DNA from: Allobosea sp. UNC402CLCol
Lineage (GTDB): Bacteria; Pseudomonadota; Alphaproteobacteria; Rhizobiales; Beijerinckiaceae
DNA: 64,000 bases
Assembly: GCF_000745475.1 (NCBI RefSeq)
Contig: NZ_JQJJ01000013.1
Coordinates: forward strand, 372,001 to 436,000
Direction: 5' to 3'
The translations under genes were made by a program, and so were the position numbers. Below, piece by piece: positions 52,780 through 61,330 of this stretch. Every line of letters begins with the position of its first letter. Within the stretch, counting starts at the first letter, position 1. The notes under the pieces are model-generated. The model made no database searches. It was not told the origin of the DNA and saw only the letters and a program-made list of their open reading frames with translations.

Positions 52780-53868
52780 TCAGCCCTTGAAATGCTTCGA
52801 GAGCTTGAGGGCCTGGCCCTGATAGTTCGAGCTCAACCCGGCGCCGTAAAGCGCGGCCGGTCGGGCCGCCATCGTCTCGTAGACCAGCCGGCCGACGATC
52901 TGGCCGTCCTCGATGATGAAAGGCACGTCGCGGGAGCGCACCTCGAGCACGGCTCGCGCGCCTTGGCCGCCAGCAGCGCTGTGGCCGAAGCCGGGGTCGA
53001 AGAAGCCCGCATAGTGGACGCGAAACTCGCCCACCAGCGCGTCGAAGGGGGTCATCTCGGCCGCGTAATCCGGCGGGACATGCACCGCCTCCTTCGAGGC
53101 GAGGATATAGAACTGGCCGGGATCGAGGATCAGGCTGCGCGAACCGTCATCGGGGATCGGCTCCCAGAAATCGGCGGCGCGATAGGCCCCTACCCGGTCG
53201 ACATCGATCAACGCGGTGTAGTGCTTGCCGCGATAGCCGAGCAGGCCATCGAAGCCGGAGAGGTCGACGCTGACGGCGACGCCGCCCTGGAAGGACGGCT
53301 CGGCGGCGCTGACCAGCGTCTCGCGGGCATGGACCTCCTGCAGCGCCCGGTCGTCGAGGCGGGCCTCGCCGGTCCGGAAGCGGATCTGCGAGAGCCGCGA
53401 GCCCGAGCGCACCAGCACCGGGAAGGTGCGCGGCGAGATCTCGATGAAGAGCGGGCCCTCATAGCCGTCCTCGACGAGGTCGAACTCGCGGGCCCTGTCG
53501 GTGATGACGCGGGTGAAGACGTCGAGCCGGCCGGTCGAGCTCTTGGGGTTGGCCGCGGCGCGCAGGCCCTTCGGCAGCCGCAAACCCTCCATCAGCTCGG
53601 CGATGTAGACACAGTCGGTCTCCAGCACAGCGCCGCGCGTCAGGTCGATCTCGTGCAGAGAGAGCTCGTCGATGCGGCCACGCACCGTGCGGTCCGGGCC
53701 GGGCAGGAAGCTGGCGCGCACGCGATAGGCGCGCTCGCCCAGGCGCAGGTCGAGGCTTGCCGGCTGCACCTGCCCTTCGGCCGGCGGATGGGCGAGCCGG
53801 ATCACGCCCTGCTCGATGAAGGCGCGGATGGAGCTGTCGGGCTGGATTCCGGGCTTGAAGGGCAGCAT
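52780..53868 (-). CDS. dcd: 2'-deoxycytidine 5'-triphosphate deaminase
   Basis: This 362-residue protein is the long, duplicated form of dCTP deaminase/dUTPase-fold enzymes found in alphaproteobacteria; it deaminates dCTP to dUTP for thymidylate supply. The N-terminal half has QPASLDLRLGERAYRVRASFLPG and NPKSSTGRLDVFTRV; the C-terminal half has FYILASKEAVHVPPDYAAEM and FHYAGFFDPGFG-like VHYAGFFDPGFG. The start is ATG 53868; an upstream extension has no family similarity. It lies between the tRNA and a 234-nt gap before apaG. Confidence 0.9.
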   Translation of the reverse strand: MLPFKPGIQPDSSIRAFIEQGVIRLAHPPAEGQVQPASLDLRLGERAYRVRASFLPGPDRTVRGRIDELSLHEIDLTRGAVLETDCVYIAELMEGLRLPKGLRAAANPKSSTGRLDVFTRVITDRAREFDLVEDGYEGPLFIEISPRTFPVLVRSGSRLSQIRFRTGEARLDDRALQEVHARETLVSAAEPSFQGGVAVSVDLSGFDGLLGYRGKHYTALIDVDRVGAYRAADFWEPIPDDGSRSLILDPGQFYILASKEAVHVPPDYAAEMTPFDALVGEFRVHYAGFFDPGFGHSAAGGQGARAVLEVRSRDVPFIIEDGQIVGRLVYETMAARPAALYGAGLSSNYQGQALKLSKHFKG

Positions 53869-54102
53869 GCGAGGTCCGCGAGGATAATCGGTTAGGGCTA
53901 GCGAAGGCGCGGGCGCAGGCCAAGCCGAATGCGCAGCTTTCGCCGCGTTGTCCACGCCTGCATGCATGCCGGCGGCATTGACGCTGCCGCCAGCCGGTTC
54001 ATAACAGCACGGCGGCAGCTAGGCCCGCGGCCCTGGAGGCGCGGCGTTCTCGAAGTCCGGCGTCTTTGAAGTTCGGAGTCATTTTGGTTCGGAGTCCTGG
54101 CA

Positions 54103-54495
54103 ATGTATCAGGCGCAGACGCATGGCGTGCGTGTGACCGCGGTGCCGAAATTCATGGAGGCGGAATCATCGCCGCCGCAAGGCCGCTATTTCTGGGCCTA
54201 TTCGATCGAGATCGCCAATCTCTCGACACAGACCGTGCAATTGCTGACGCGCCACTGGCTCATCACCGACGGGCATGGCGAAGTCCATGAGGTGCGCGGC
54301 GACGGCGTCGTCGGCCGGCAGCCGGTGCTGGGGCCGGGCGAAAGCTTCAGCTATACCTCGGGCTGCCCCTTGGCGACGCCGGACGGCTCGATGCACGGTT
54401 TCTACGCCATGCTCGGCGAGAACGGCGAGATCTTCGATGTCGAGGTGCCGCTGTTTCCGCTCGATTCCCCCCATGTGAAGAAGGTTCTGCATTGA
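54103..54495 (+). CDS. apaG: Co2+/Mg2+ efflux-associated protein ApaG
   Basis: This 130-residue protein has the ApaG fibronectin-like fold. It begins VRVTAVPKFMEAESSPPQGRYFWAY, contains the conserved QLLTRHWLITDG and GDGVVGRQPVLGPGESFSYTSG (core GVVGRQPVLGPGE), and ends with FDVEVPLFPLD. Its biochemical role is not settled; links to cobalt resistance and pyrophosphate binding are reported for the family. Its stop codon overlaps the start of argE (TTGA), so the two are translationally coupled. Confidence 0.93.
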   Translation: MYQAQTHGVRVTAVPKFMEAESSPPQGRYFWAYSIEIANLSTQTVQLLTRHWLITDGHGEVHEVRGDGVVGRQPVLGPGESFSYTSGCPLATPDGSMHGFYAMLGENGEIFDVEVPLFPLDSPHVKKVLH

Positions 54496-55670
54496 CCGCC
54501 CATCCGCCCGCCGGGCAGCGCTACACGCCGCTCGAGATGCTCGCCCGCCTCGTCGCCTTCGATACGGTGAGCCATAAATCCAATCTGCCGCTGATCGATT
54601 TCGTCGAGGACTATCTCGCCGGCTGGGGCGTCGCCTCCACACGCTTCCCCAACGCCGCCGGCGACAAGGCGGCGCTCTTCGCCACGCTCGGGCCGCAGGA
54701 CCGGGGCGGCATCGTACTCTCGGGCCATACCGATGTCGTGCCGGTCGAGGGGCAGGCCTGGAGCCGCGATCCCTTCACGCTGCATGTGGAGGGCGCGCGC
54801 GCCTATGGGCGCGGCGCCGTCGACATGAAGGGTTTCGTCGCGCTCGCGCTGGCGCTGGTGCCGGATTTTCTGGCGGCCGGGCTCAGGACGCCGATCCACC
54901 TGTTCTTCTCCTACGACGAGGAGGTGACCTGCCTCGGCGTCATCGACGGCATCGCCGCGATGGGCAGGACGCTGCCCCGGCCGCTCGCGGTCATCGTCGG
55001 CGAGCCGACATCGCTCGACATCGCCGACGCGCATAAGGGCATCCGCACCTTCCTGACGTCGATCACGGGCTTCGCGGCGCATTCCTCCAAGCCGCAGCTC
55101 GGCGCCAGCGCCGTCCATGCCGGCGCCTTGCTGGCAGCCGAGCTCGACCGGATGCAGGAGGAGGCCAAGGAGCGGCCCGACGGGAGCGGCCGCTTCGACC
55201 CGCCCTATGACACCGTCCATGTCGGCAAGTTCCATGGCGGCATCGCCCGCAACATCCTCGCCGACAAGGCGGAGCTGTCCTGGGAAATCCGCACCCTGCC
55301 GGGCTCCGACCCGGAGGCCGGACCGGCGCGCTTCGGCCGCCTGTCGGAAACGGTGCTGGCGCGGATGCGGAAGACGGCGCCGTCCTCGACCATCGAGACG
55401 GTGATGACCTCGGATGTGCCGGGCCTCGCGCCCGATCCCGGCTCGGAAGCGGAGCGGCTCGCCATGCGCCTCTCCGGCCGCAACCACACCATCGCCGTCG
55501 CCTATGCGACCGAAGCGGGGCATTTCCAGCGCGCTGGCCTGCCGACCGTGGTCTGCGGTCCCGGCTCGATCGACCAGGCGCATCAGCCGGACGAGTACAT
55601 CACGCTGGAGCAGCTCCAGGCCGGCGAGGCCTTCATGCGCAAGCTGATGGCGGAGTGCAAAGCGGGGTAA
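54492..55670 (+). CDS. argE: Acetylornithine deacetylase
   Basis: This 392-residue M20-family zinc amidohydrolase releases ornithine from N-acetylornithine. It starts with TTG 54492, which overlaps the apaG stop codon; family similarity begins upstream of the first internal ATG (YTPLEMLARLVAFDTVS). Metal ligands and catalytic residues lie in LSGHTDVVPVEGQAWSRDPF (core SGHTDVVP), GRGAVDMKGF, SYDEEVTCLGV and the C-terminal GPGSIDQAHQPDE. The dimerisation domain is complete. argF and argD are 1-3 kb downstream on the opposite strand. Confidence 0.92.
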   Translation: MTAHPPAGQRYTPLEMLARLVAFDTVSHKSNLPLIDFVEDYLAGWGVASTRFPNAAGDKAALFATLGPQDRGGIVLSGHTDVVPVEGQAWSRDPFTLHVEGARAYGRGAVDMKGFVALALALVPDFLAAGLRTPIHLFFSYDEEVTCLGVIDGIAAMGRTLPRPLAVIVGEPTSLDIADAHKGIRTFLTSITGFAAHSSKPQLGASAVHAGALLAAELDRMQEEAKERPDGSGRFDPPYDTVHVGKFHGGIARNILADKAELSWEIRTLPGSDPEAGPARFGRLSETVLARMRKTAPSSTIETVMTSDVPGLAPDPGSEAERLAMRLSGRNHTIAVAYATEAGHFQRAGLPTVVCGPGSIDQAHQPDEYITLEQLQAGEAFMRKLMAECKAG

Positions 55671-55677
55671 TCGCGGG

Positions 55678-55782
55678 CGTCATGCTCGGGCTTGCCCCGA
55701 GCATCTCGTGACGCGAGGGCTTTGCCGTCTCATTCGGCAATGAGATTCCCGGGTCGCCGCCTCGCGGCACCCGGGAATGACG
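55678..55782. repeat. Mosaic inverted repeat, copy 6
   Basis: It starts CGTCATGCTCGGGC and ends CCCGGGAATGACG, joining a CTCGGG-type left half with a CCCGGG-type right half. It lies between the convergent argE and hslO genes. Confidence 0.8.
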
Positions 55783-55789
55783 ACAGCCT

Positions 55790-56785
55790 TCAAAGTCCCG
55801 ACGTCACCCCCTGCTCGACCTCCGACGGCTCGAAGGAATAACGCCGCGAGCAGAACTCGCAGGTGACGCCGAGCTTGCCGTCATCGGCGATCATGGCGCG
55901 GCGATCCTCGGGCGAGAAGCCGCGCAGCATCGAGAGCACGCGCTCGCGCGAGCAGCGGCAGGCCTCGTGCACGACAACCGGCTCGAAGACGCGGGCGCCG
56001 CGCTCATGGAACAGGCGATAGAGCAGGCGCTCGCTCGCCAGCGTTGGGTCCAGCAGTTCGTGGTCCTCGACCGTCTCGACCAGCGAGCGCGCCTCCATCC
56101 AGGCATCGTCACTGACGCCGTCGGGGTCGTTGCCGGCCAGGATCTCGTGGCCCTCGGGCACGTCGCCGGGATGGATGTCGGCCGCGCGCAGGCGTTCGGG
56201 CGAATGCGGCATGAACTGGACGAGGATGCCGCCGGCGCGCCAATGCGACCGCCCTCCGGTCGTGACGGTGCCGACGGCGAGCCGAACTCGCGTCGGGATC
56301 TGCTCCGACTGGCGGAAGTACTGGTGCGCCGCCTCTTCCAGGCTCTGCCGCGTCAGGGGCACGATGCCCTGATAACGCGTCGTCGCCGAGCCCTGGTCGA
56401 TGGTCATCGCAAGATGACCTTCGCCGAGCAGATCGCCGGTCGAGAGCTTGTCCAGCGCGACCGCCTCGACGAGCTTCGCCTCGTCGATATGGGCGACGGC
56501 GCGGAAATTGTCAGGGGCAGTGAAGTCGACCACCATCATCGGGATGGCGCCATCGCTCTTGGTCTGGAGCTGGAAGCGCCCCTCGAACTTCAGCGCCGTG
56601 CCCAGCAGCACGGTGAGCGCCGCCGCCTCGCCGAGCACGCGGGAGACGGGCTCGGGATAGTCATGGCGCGCGAGGACGGTGTCGATCGACGCGCCCAGCC
56701 GCACGACGCGGCCGCGCACGTCGAGATCGGGGACGGCGAAGGGCAGGACGCTGTCGTCGAACCCGGCCGTGACGTCGGCGGCCAT
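55790..56785 (-). CDS. hslO: Redox-regulated holdase chaperone Hsp33
   Basis: This 331-residue Hsp33 becomes active when oxidised and prevents protein aggregation. The four zinc cysteines are present as a CxC in EACRCSRERVLSML and a CxxC in GVTCEFCSRRY. The N-terminal substrate domain contains RVLGEAAALTVLLGTALKFEGRFQLQ (core ALTVLLGTALKFEGR). The C-terminal tail extends past the last cysteines. Its start overlaps the argF stop by one base, so it is in an argD-argF-hslO operon, a grouping seen in other alphaproteobacteria. Confidence 0.95.
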   Translation of the reverse strand: MAADVTAGFDDSVLPFAVPDLDVRGRVVRLGASIDTVLARHDYPEPVSRVLGEAAALTVLLGTALKFEGRFQLQTKSDGAIPMMVVDFTAPDNFRAVAHIDEAKLVEAVALDKLSTGDLLGEGHLAMTIDQGSATTRYQGIVPLTRQSLEEAAHQYFRQSEQIPTRVRLAVGTVTTGGRSHWRAGGILVQFMPHSPERLRAADIHPGDVPEGHEILAGNDPDGVSDDAWMEARSLVETVEDHELLDPTLASERLLYRLFHERGARVFEPVVVHEACRCSRERVLSMLRGFSPEDRRAMIADDGKLGVTCEFCSRRYSFEPSEVEQGVTSGL

Positions 56786-57705
56786 CAGGCCGCGACCCCG
56801 CCGAAGCACCAGGCGAGGATGCCTTTCTGCGCATGCAGCCGGTTCTCGGCCTCGTCGAAGACGGCCGATTGCGGGCCGTCCATGATCTGGTCGGTGACCT
56901 CCTCGCCGCGCGAGGCCGGCAGGCAATGCATGAAGATCGCCTCCTTCTCGGCGCGCTCCATCAGCCTGTCATCGACCTGGTAGGGCCGCAGAAGGTTGTG
57001 GCGGGTGCCTTCCTCGTCGCCCATCGAGACCCAGCAATCGGTAATGACGCAATCGGCGCCCTCGACCGCCGCCTCGGGATGGGTGGTCAGCGAGAGCTTC
57101 GCACCCTGCTTCTTCGCCCAGGCGACCAGGGCCGGTGGGGGCGCCAGCTCCTCGGGCGTGGCGATGGCGAGCTCGAAATCGAGCCGGCCGGCGGCATGGA
57201 TCCAGGAGGTCAGCACGTTGTTGGTGTCGCCGGTCCAGGCGATGCGCTTCCCCTTGATCGAGCCCTTGCGCTCCTCGAAGGTCATGACATCGGCCATGAC
57301 CTGGCAGGGATGCTGGCGCTTGGTCAGGCCGTTGATGACCGGGACCGAGGCGTATTTCGCCATCTCGACCACGGCATCATGGTCGAGCATGCGGATCATG
57401 ATCGCATCGACATAGCGCGACAGCACGCGGGCGGTGTCGGCGATGGTCTCGCGCTCTCCGAGTTCGATCTCCCGGCCGGTCACCATCATCGGCGAGCCGC
57501 CGAGTTCCCGGATGCCGACATCGAAGGAGACGCGGGTCCGCAGCGAGGGCTGCTCGAAGATCATGGCGATGACCTTGCCTTCGAGCAGGCGGTCCCCCGC
57601 GGCGGCAGGGGTGCGGCGTCGCGCCTTGATCTCCTCGCCGGCGCGCAGGATCGAGCGCAGCTCGCTGCCGGAGAAATCGGAAAGGTCGAGGAAATGGCGC
57701 GTCAC
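56785..57705 (-). CDS. argF: Ornithine carbamoyltransferase
   Basis: This 306-residue enzyme makes citrulline from ornithine and carbamoyl phosphate. Carbamoyl-phosphate binding residues are in [28 protein letters not shown] supplies the HPxQ motif, and the catalytic cysteine is in [12 protein letters not shown]; ornithine contacts lie in DCWVSMGDE. Length is normal. It lies 39 nt after argD and touches hslO, forming one operon. Confidence 0.96.
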   Translation of the reverse strand: MTRHFLDLSDFSGSELRSILRAGEEIKARRRTPAAAGDRLLEGKVIAMIFEQPSLRTRVSFDVGIRELGGSPMMVTGREIELGERETIADTARVLSRYVDAIMIRMLDHDAVVEMAKYASVPVINGLTKRQHPCQVMADVMTFEERKGSIKGKRIAWTGDTNNVLTSWIHAAGRLDFELAIATPEELAPPPALVAWAKKQGAKLSLTTHPEAAVEGADCVITDCWVSMGDEEGTRHNLLRPYQVDDRLMERAEKEAIFMHCLPASRGEEVTDQIMDGPQSAVFDEAENRLHAQKGILAWCFGGVAA

Positions 57706-57744
57706 GGGCGCTTCCTTCGCTTCGCTGGATGGGATCGGTTGAAC

Positions 57745-58965
57745 TTACTCTGCCGCAGGGCGCTTCAGCGTCGCCTCGACGGCGCTCGCCGCCTTGTCGA
57801 GCCGCGAGACCGCCTCGGCGACATCCGCCTCGGTGATGATCAGCGGCGGCAGCAGGCGCACGACATTGTCACCGGCGCCGACGACAAGGAGACCCTGGGC
57901 ACGGGCCTCGTTGACGAAGTCGGTGTTGAGCGTGTGGAGCTTGAGGCCGAGCATCAGCCCCTCGCCGCGGATCTCGGCGATGATGTCGGGATGCCTGTCC
58001 TTGAGCTCGGCCAGCGACTGCTTCAGCCGAAGCGCGATCTGGCCGACATTCTCGATGAAGCCCGGCGCCAGCACCACGTCGAGCACGGCATTGCCGACCG
58101 CCATGGCGAGCGGATTGCCGCCGAAGGTGGTGCCGTGCGTGCCGAGCGTCATGCCCGAGGCCGCTTCCTCGGTCGCGAGGCAGGCGCCCATCGGGAAGCC
58201 GCCGCCGATGCCCTTGGCGATCGACATGATGTCCGGCGTCACGCCGTAATGCTCATGGGCGAAGAACTTGCCGGTGCGGCCGACGCCGGTCTGGATCTCG
58301 TCGAAGATCAGCAGCAGGCCCTGTTCGTCGCAGATCTGGCGCAGCAGCTTGAGGAAGCGCGAGGGCACCGAGCGCAGGCCGCCTTCGCCCTGGATCGGCT
58401 CGATCATCAGCGCGGCGGTCTCGGACGTGATCGCGGCGCGCAGCGCCTTCTCGTCGTCGAAGGGCACCTGGTCGAAGCCGTCGACCTTGGGGCCGAAGCC
58501 GTCAATGTATTTCTGCTGGCCGCCGGCGGCGATGGTCGCCAGCGTGCGGCCATGGAAGGCGCCCTCGAAGGTGACGATGTGGTAGCGCTCGGGATGGCCC
58601 TTCGCGGCATGGTATTTCCGCGCCATCTTGATGGCGCACTCATTGGCCTCGGCCCCCGAATTGGTGAAGAACACCCGCTCGGCGAAGGTTGCCTCGCAGA
58701 GCCGGCGGGCGAGGCGCTCGCCTTCCGGCGCCGCATAGAGGTTCGAGGTGTGCCAGATCTTGCCGGCCTGCTCGGTCAAAGTCTTGACCAGATGCGGATG
58801 GGCGTGGCCGAGCGCATTGACGGCGATGCCGGCGCCGAAATCGAGATAGCGCGTGCCGTCGGCGGTGATCGCCCAGGGCCCCTCACCGCGCTCGAAGGCG
58901 ACGGGAGCGCGGGCATAGGTCGGCACGAGCACGGACTGGCTGGCGGAAACGGGGGCGGGAGCCAT
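57745..58965 (-). CDS. argD: Acetylornithine aminotransferase
   Basis: This 406-residue class-III PLP aminotransferase acts in arginine (and possibly lysine) synthesis. Cofactor contacts include [29 protein letters not shown] and [17 protein letters not shown]; the Schiff-base lysine is in [17 protein letters not shown]. Start is ATG 58965, where similarity begins. It is the first gene of argD-argF-hslO and is divergent from gcrA across a 565-nt region. Confidence 0.95.
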   Translation of the reverse strand: MAPAPVSASQSVLVPTYARAPVAFERGEGPWAITADGTRYLDFGAGIAVNALGHAHPHLVKTLTEQAGKIWHTSNLYAAPEGERLARRLCEATFAERVFFTNSGAEANECAIKMARKYHAAKGHPERYHIVTFEGAFHGRTLATIAAGGQQKYIDGFGPKVDGFDQVPFDDEKALRAAITSETAALMIEPIQGEGGLRSVPSRFLKLLRQICDEQGLLLIFDEIQTGVGRTGKFFAHEHYGVTPDIMSIAKGIGGGFPMGACLATEEAASGMTLGTHGTTFGGNPLAMAVGNAVLDVVLAPGFIENVGQIALRLKQSLAELKDRHPDIIAEIRGEGLMLGLKLHTLNTDFVNEARAQGLLVVGAGDNVVRLLPPLIITEADVAEAVSRLDKAASAVEATLKRPAAE

Positions 58966-59181
58966 GAGGCAAAATCCTCGCGAGGGGGACGGATGAGAAC
59001 GGATTGGCGCTGGGGTCGAGAACGCGATCCGGGTGAGATGCCGCAGCATGCGGCCAAGTTGCGACCCGGCGACGACGTTATCGTCGCAGCCAGTTCCTGA
59101 CCTCTCGTCGCGCCGTCATCCGCATCGTTCGGGGCCTTGATCCGCAAAACATAAGCGCCGCCCGAGCGGGCGGCGTCACCT

Positions 59182-59190
59182 TGTGGATAA
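59182..59190 (-). promoter_or_regulatory. Perfect DnaA box upstream of gcrA
   Basis: The minus strand reads TTATCCACA, identical to the strong DnaA box. It lies about 340 nt before gcrA and 217 nt before argD. DnaA is known to activate gcrA in Caulobacter. This is the only perfect box I noticed in the window. Confidence 0.55.
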
Positions 59191-59230
59191 ATATGCTTAA
59201 GGCAGCCGGCACTGTCAATTCCATGCCGCC

Positions 59231-59467
59231 GATTCCCTTGCCGGCTCTGCCGTGACGGCAGTGTTGCCGAAAAGATTCGCTTGACCCGCCAATCGCGAAT
59301 CGCCTGGGGAAAAGCCCAATTCGGATTCGGCGACTCTTGTCCGCGAGTCACCGCCCCTTGTATGGTCTCATTCGTCAGATACGACATTTCGTGCGGCGTC
59401 CCCAGTCCCGTCTGTTGCGGAAGCAACGGTTTTTGTCTCAGCGACAGAAGCCGCCGGTTCCGGATTC
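59231..59467. promoter_or_regulatory. Cluster of seven GANTC (CcrM) sites upstream of gcrA
   Basis: GANTC starts at 59231, 59274, 59297, 59324, 59332, 59345 and 59463; five fall within 76 nt. The GcrA protein encoded downstream is itself a reader of GANTC methylation, so methylation-dependent autoregulation is a natural inference. Confidence 0.6.
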
Positions 59468-59530
59468 CGCCACGAAGCACCCTTAAGGGCGGCACCGCGA
59501 GGGGCCGGCCGGACAAGACAGGTGATGCGG

Positions 59531-60082
59531 ATGAACGAAGCCGGAGCATGGACCGACGAGCGGGTCGAACTGCTCAAGAAGCTCTGGAGCGACGGTCTGA
59601 GCGCAAGCCAGATCGCCGCCGAGCTCGGAAACGTCACGCGCAACGCGGTGATCGGCAAGGTGCACCGGCTCGGCCTGTCGGGCCGTGCCAAGAGCGCCGC
59701 TGCGCCGGCCACGCCGCGCAATGCCGCCCCGCGCAAGGCCCCGGCACGGGCGCCGAGCCATCCGATGAACAACGCCGCCGGCGCCACCCGCGGCACCCAT
59801 GCGCTCGCTCCGCATTTCGCGACGCAGCCAGAGGCCGATATCGAGGCCGAGCAGGCGCCGCGGCCGTCCGAGGACGTGGTGATCCCGTTCTCGGAGCGGG
59901 TCACCATCATGGAACTGCGCGAATATATGTGCCGCTGGCCGATGGGCGACCCGACAACGCCGGAATTCCGCTTCTGCGGCGCGCGCTCGCAGACCGGCAT
60001 GCCCTATTGCAGCCACCACGCCCGCATTGCCTACCAGCCCGCTGCCGACCGCCGGCGCGACCGGAGCAAGGTGCGAGCCTGA
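59531..60082 (+). CDS. gcrA: Cell-cycle regulator GcrA
   Basis: This 183-residue alphaproteobacterial cell-cycle regulator binds sigma-70 RNA polymerase and CcrM-methylated GANTC promoters. The N-terminal DNA-binding domain is unmistakable: WTDERVELLKKLWSDGLSAS, then ELGNVTRNAVIGKVHRLGLSGR. A proline/alanine-rich linker (about 60-120) leads to the C-terminal sigma-70-binding domain with ELREYMCRWPMGDP and FRFCGARSQTGMPYCSHHARIAY. ATG 59531 is preferred because AGGTGA lies 6 nt upstream; GTG 59522 and ATG 59525 are alternatives. A strong terminator follows. Confidence 0.95.
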   Translation: MNEAGAWTDERVELLKKLWSDGLSASQIAAELGNVTRNAVIGKVHRLGLSGRAKSAAAPATPRNAAPRKAPARAPSHPMNNAAGATRGTHALAPHFATQPEADIEAEQAPRPSEDVVIPFSERVTIMELREYMCRWPMGDPTTPEFRFCGARSQTGMPYCSHHARIAYQPAADRRRDRSKVRA

Positions 60083-60106
60083 TCAGGCTGATGGCTTTGA
60101 AATAAG

Positions 60107-60132
60107 AAAACCGGCCGAAAGGCCGGTTTTTT
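60107..60132 (+). terminator. Rho-independent terminator of gcrA
   Basis: CCGGCC (60111-60116) and GGCCGG (60121-60126) form the core of a stem with a GAAA tetraloop, extended by A/T pairs and six T's. Confidence 0.92.
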
Positions 60133-60152
60133 GTTGGCTGGTCGAAAGCTTG

Positions 60153-60254
60153 CGTCATGCTCGGGCTTGACCCGAGCATCTCATGACGAGGAAGCTCCAG
60201 AGCCTTCTCTTGAACGAGATCCCGGGCCTGCGCTTCGCTCCGCCCGAGAATGAC
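60153..60254. repeat. Mosaic inverted repeat, copy 7
   Basis: It starts CGTCATGCTCGGGCTTGACC and ends CGCCCGAGAATGAC, closely resembling copy 2. It lies between the gcrA terminator and the aapM stop codon. Confidence 0.8.
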
Positions 60255-60268
60255 GGCAAGCGGCCTCC

Positions 60269-61330
60269 TTACAACCTGCGCCGCTTCTCCAGCGAGCGGC
60301 TCCAGCGCGAGAGGGCGAAGCAGATCAGCCAGTAGATCGCGCCCGAGAAGGCATAGGCCTCCATGTTCATGCCGACCCAGTTGGGATCGGCGAGCGAGGC
60401 CTGGGCGATGCCGAGCAGGTCGAGGATCGAGACGACCAGCACCAGCGTCGTGTTCTTGATCAGGGCGATGAACTCGTTGGTCATCGCCGGCAGCGAGATA
60501 CGCAGCGCCTGCGGCAGGACGATCAGCCCCGTCGCCTTCCAATAGGTCAGTCCGAGCGCCGTCGCCGCCTCGCGTTGGCCCTTGGGCAGCGCCTGCAGGC
60601 CACCACGCACGGCCTCGGCCATATAGGCGGCAATGACGAAGCCGAGCCCGATCACGGCGCGCGCCAGCCGGTCGATATCGATGCCGCCCGGCATGATCAG
60701 CGGCAGCAGCAGCGAAGCCAGGAAGATCACCGCGATGATCGGCACCCCGCGCCAGAACTCGATGAAGATGACGCTGATCAACCGGATGACGCGCAGCCCC
60801 GATTGCCGCCCGAGCGCGAAGAGGATGCCGAGCGGGATCGCGATCAGACTCGCATAGACCGAGATGAACAGGGTGAGCATCAGCCCGCCCCAGTCGCGCG
60901 TCTCGACATGGCGCAGGCCGAAGCCGCCGGAGAGCAGCCAGATGCCGAGCGGCGGCAGCAGGACGAGCATGGCGACGCCGAGCTTCAACTTCAGCCGCTG
61001 CGGCGCGAAGACGACCCCCGCGACGCCGAGCACGAAGGCGATGCCGGCGATATCGACGCGCCAGCGCTGGTCGGCGGGATAGAGCCCATACATGAACTGG
61101 CCGAAGCGGGCGCGGATGAAGACCCAGCAGGCCCCGCCCGCGGTGCAGTCGGCGCGGGTCGTGCCGCGCCAGCTCGCATCGATCAGCGCCCAGCGGATCA
61201 GCGGCACCGCGACCCAGGCGATGGCGAGCGCCAGCACCACCGTGACGAAGGCGGTGAAGGGCGTGCCGAACAGGCGCTCGCGCCAGAGCGAGAGCGACGA
61301 GGCGCTCCGGGGGGAAGCCAGGCCGCTCAT
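60269..61330 (-). CDS. aapM: General L-amino-acid ABC transporter permease AapM
   Basis: This 353-residue inner-membrane permease belongs to the polar amino-acid (HisM/GlnP) type, long form. It has an extended N-terminus with several hydrophobic segments and a core with the EAA loop EAVRGGLQALPKGQREAATALGL (core GQREAATALGL). The motif IIAVIFLASLLLPL and the C-terminal LSRWSRSLEKR are family-typical. The start overlaps the aapQ stop by 4 nt. In rhizobia the ATPase gene aapP follows aapM, but here the operon ends at a repeat and no ATPase gene is in view. Confidence 0.92.
   Translation of the reverse strand: MSGLASPRSASSLSLWRERLFGTPFTAFVTVVLALAIAWVAVPLIRWALIDASWRGTTRADCTAGGACWVFIRARFGQFMYGLYPADQRWRVDIAGIAFVLGVAGVVFAPQRLKLKLGVAMLVLLPPLGIWLLSGGFGLRHVETRDWGGLMLTLFISVYASLIAIPLGILFALGRQSGLRVIRLISVIFIEFWRGVPIIAVIFLASLLLPLIMPGGIDIDRLARAVIGLGFVIAAYMAEAVRGGLQALPKGQREAATALGLTYWKATGLIVLPQALRISLPAMTNEFIALIKNTTLVLVVSILDLLGIAQASLADPNWVGMNMEAYAFSGAIYWLICFALSRWSRSLEKRRRL

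Larger units (their letters stand above)
58966..59530. other. Divergent regulatory region between argD and gcrA
   Basis: These 565 nt hold no gene I can support. They contain a perfect DnaA box (59182-59190) and a cluster of GANTC sites (59231-59467), both listed separately. Single TTAA motifs near 59196 and 59480 do not form a CtrA site. A TTGACC at 59281 could be a -35 element, but no good -10 is spaced correctly. Confidence 0.55.

Noticed and set aside
59191-59500. CtrA binding site upstream of gcrA
   Set aside because: Only isolated TTAA half sites are present (about 59196 and 59480); no TTAA-N7-TTAA pair was found.
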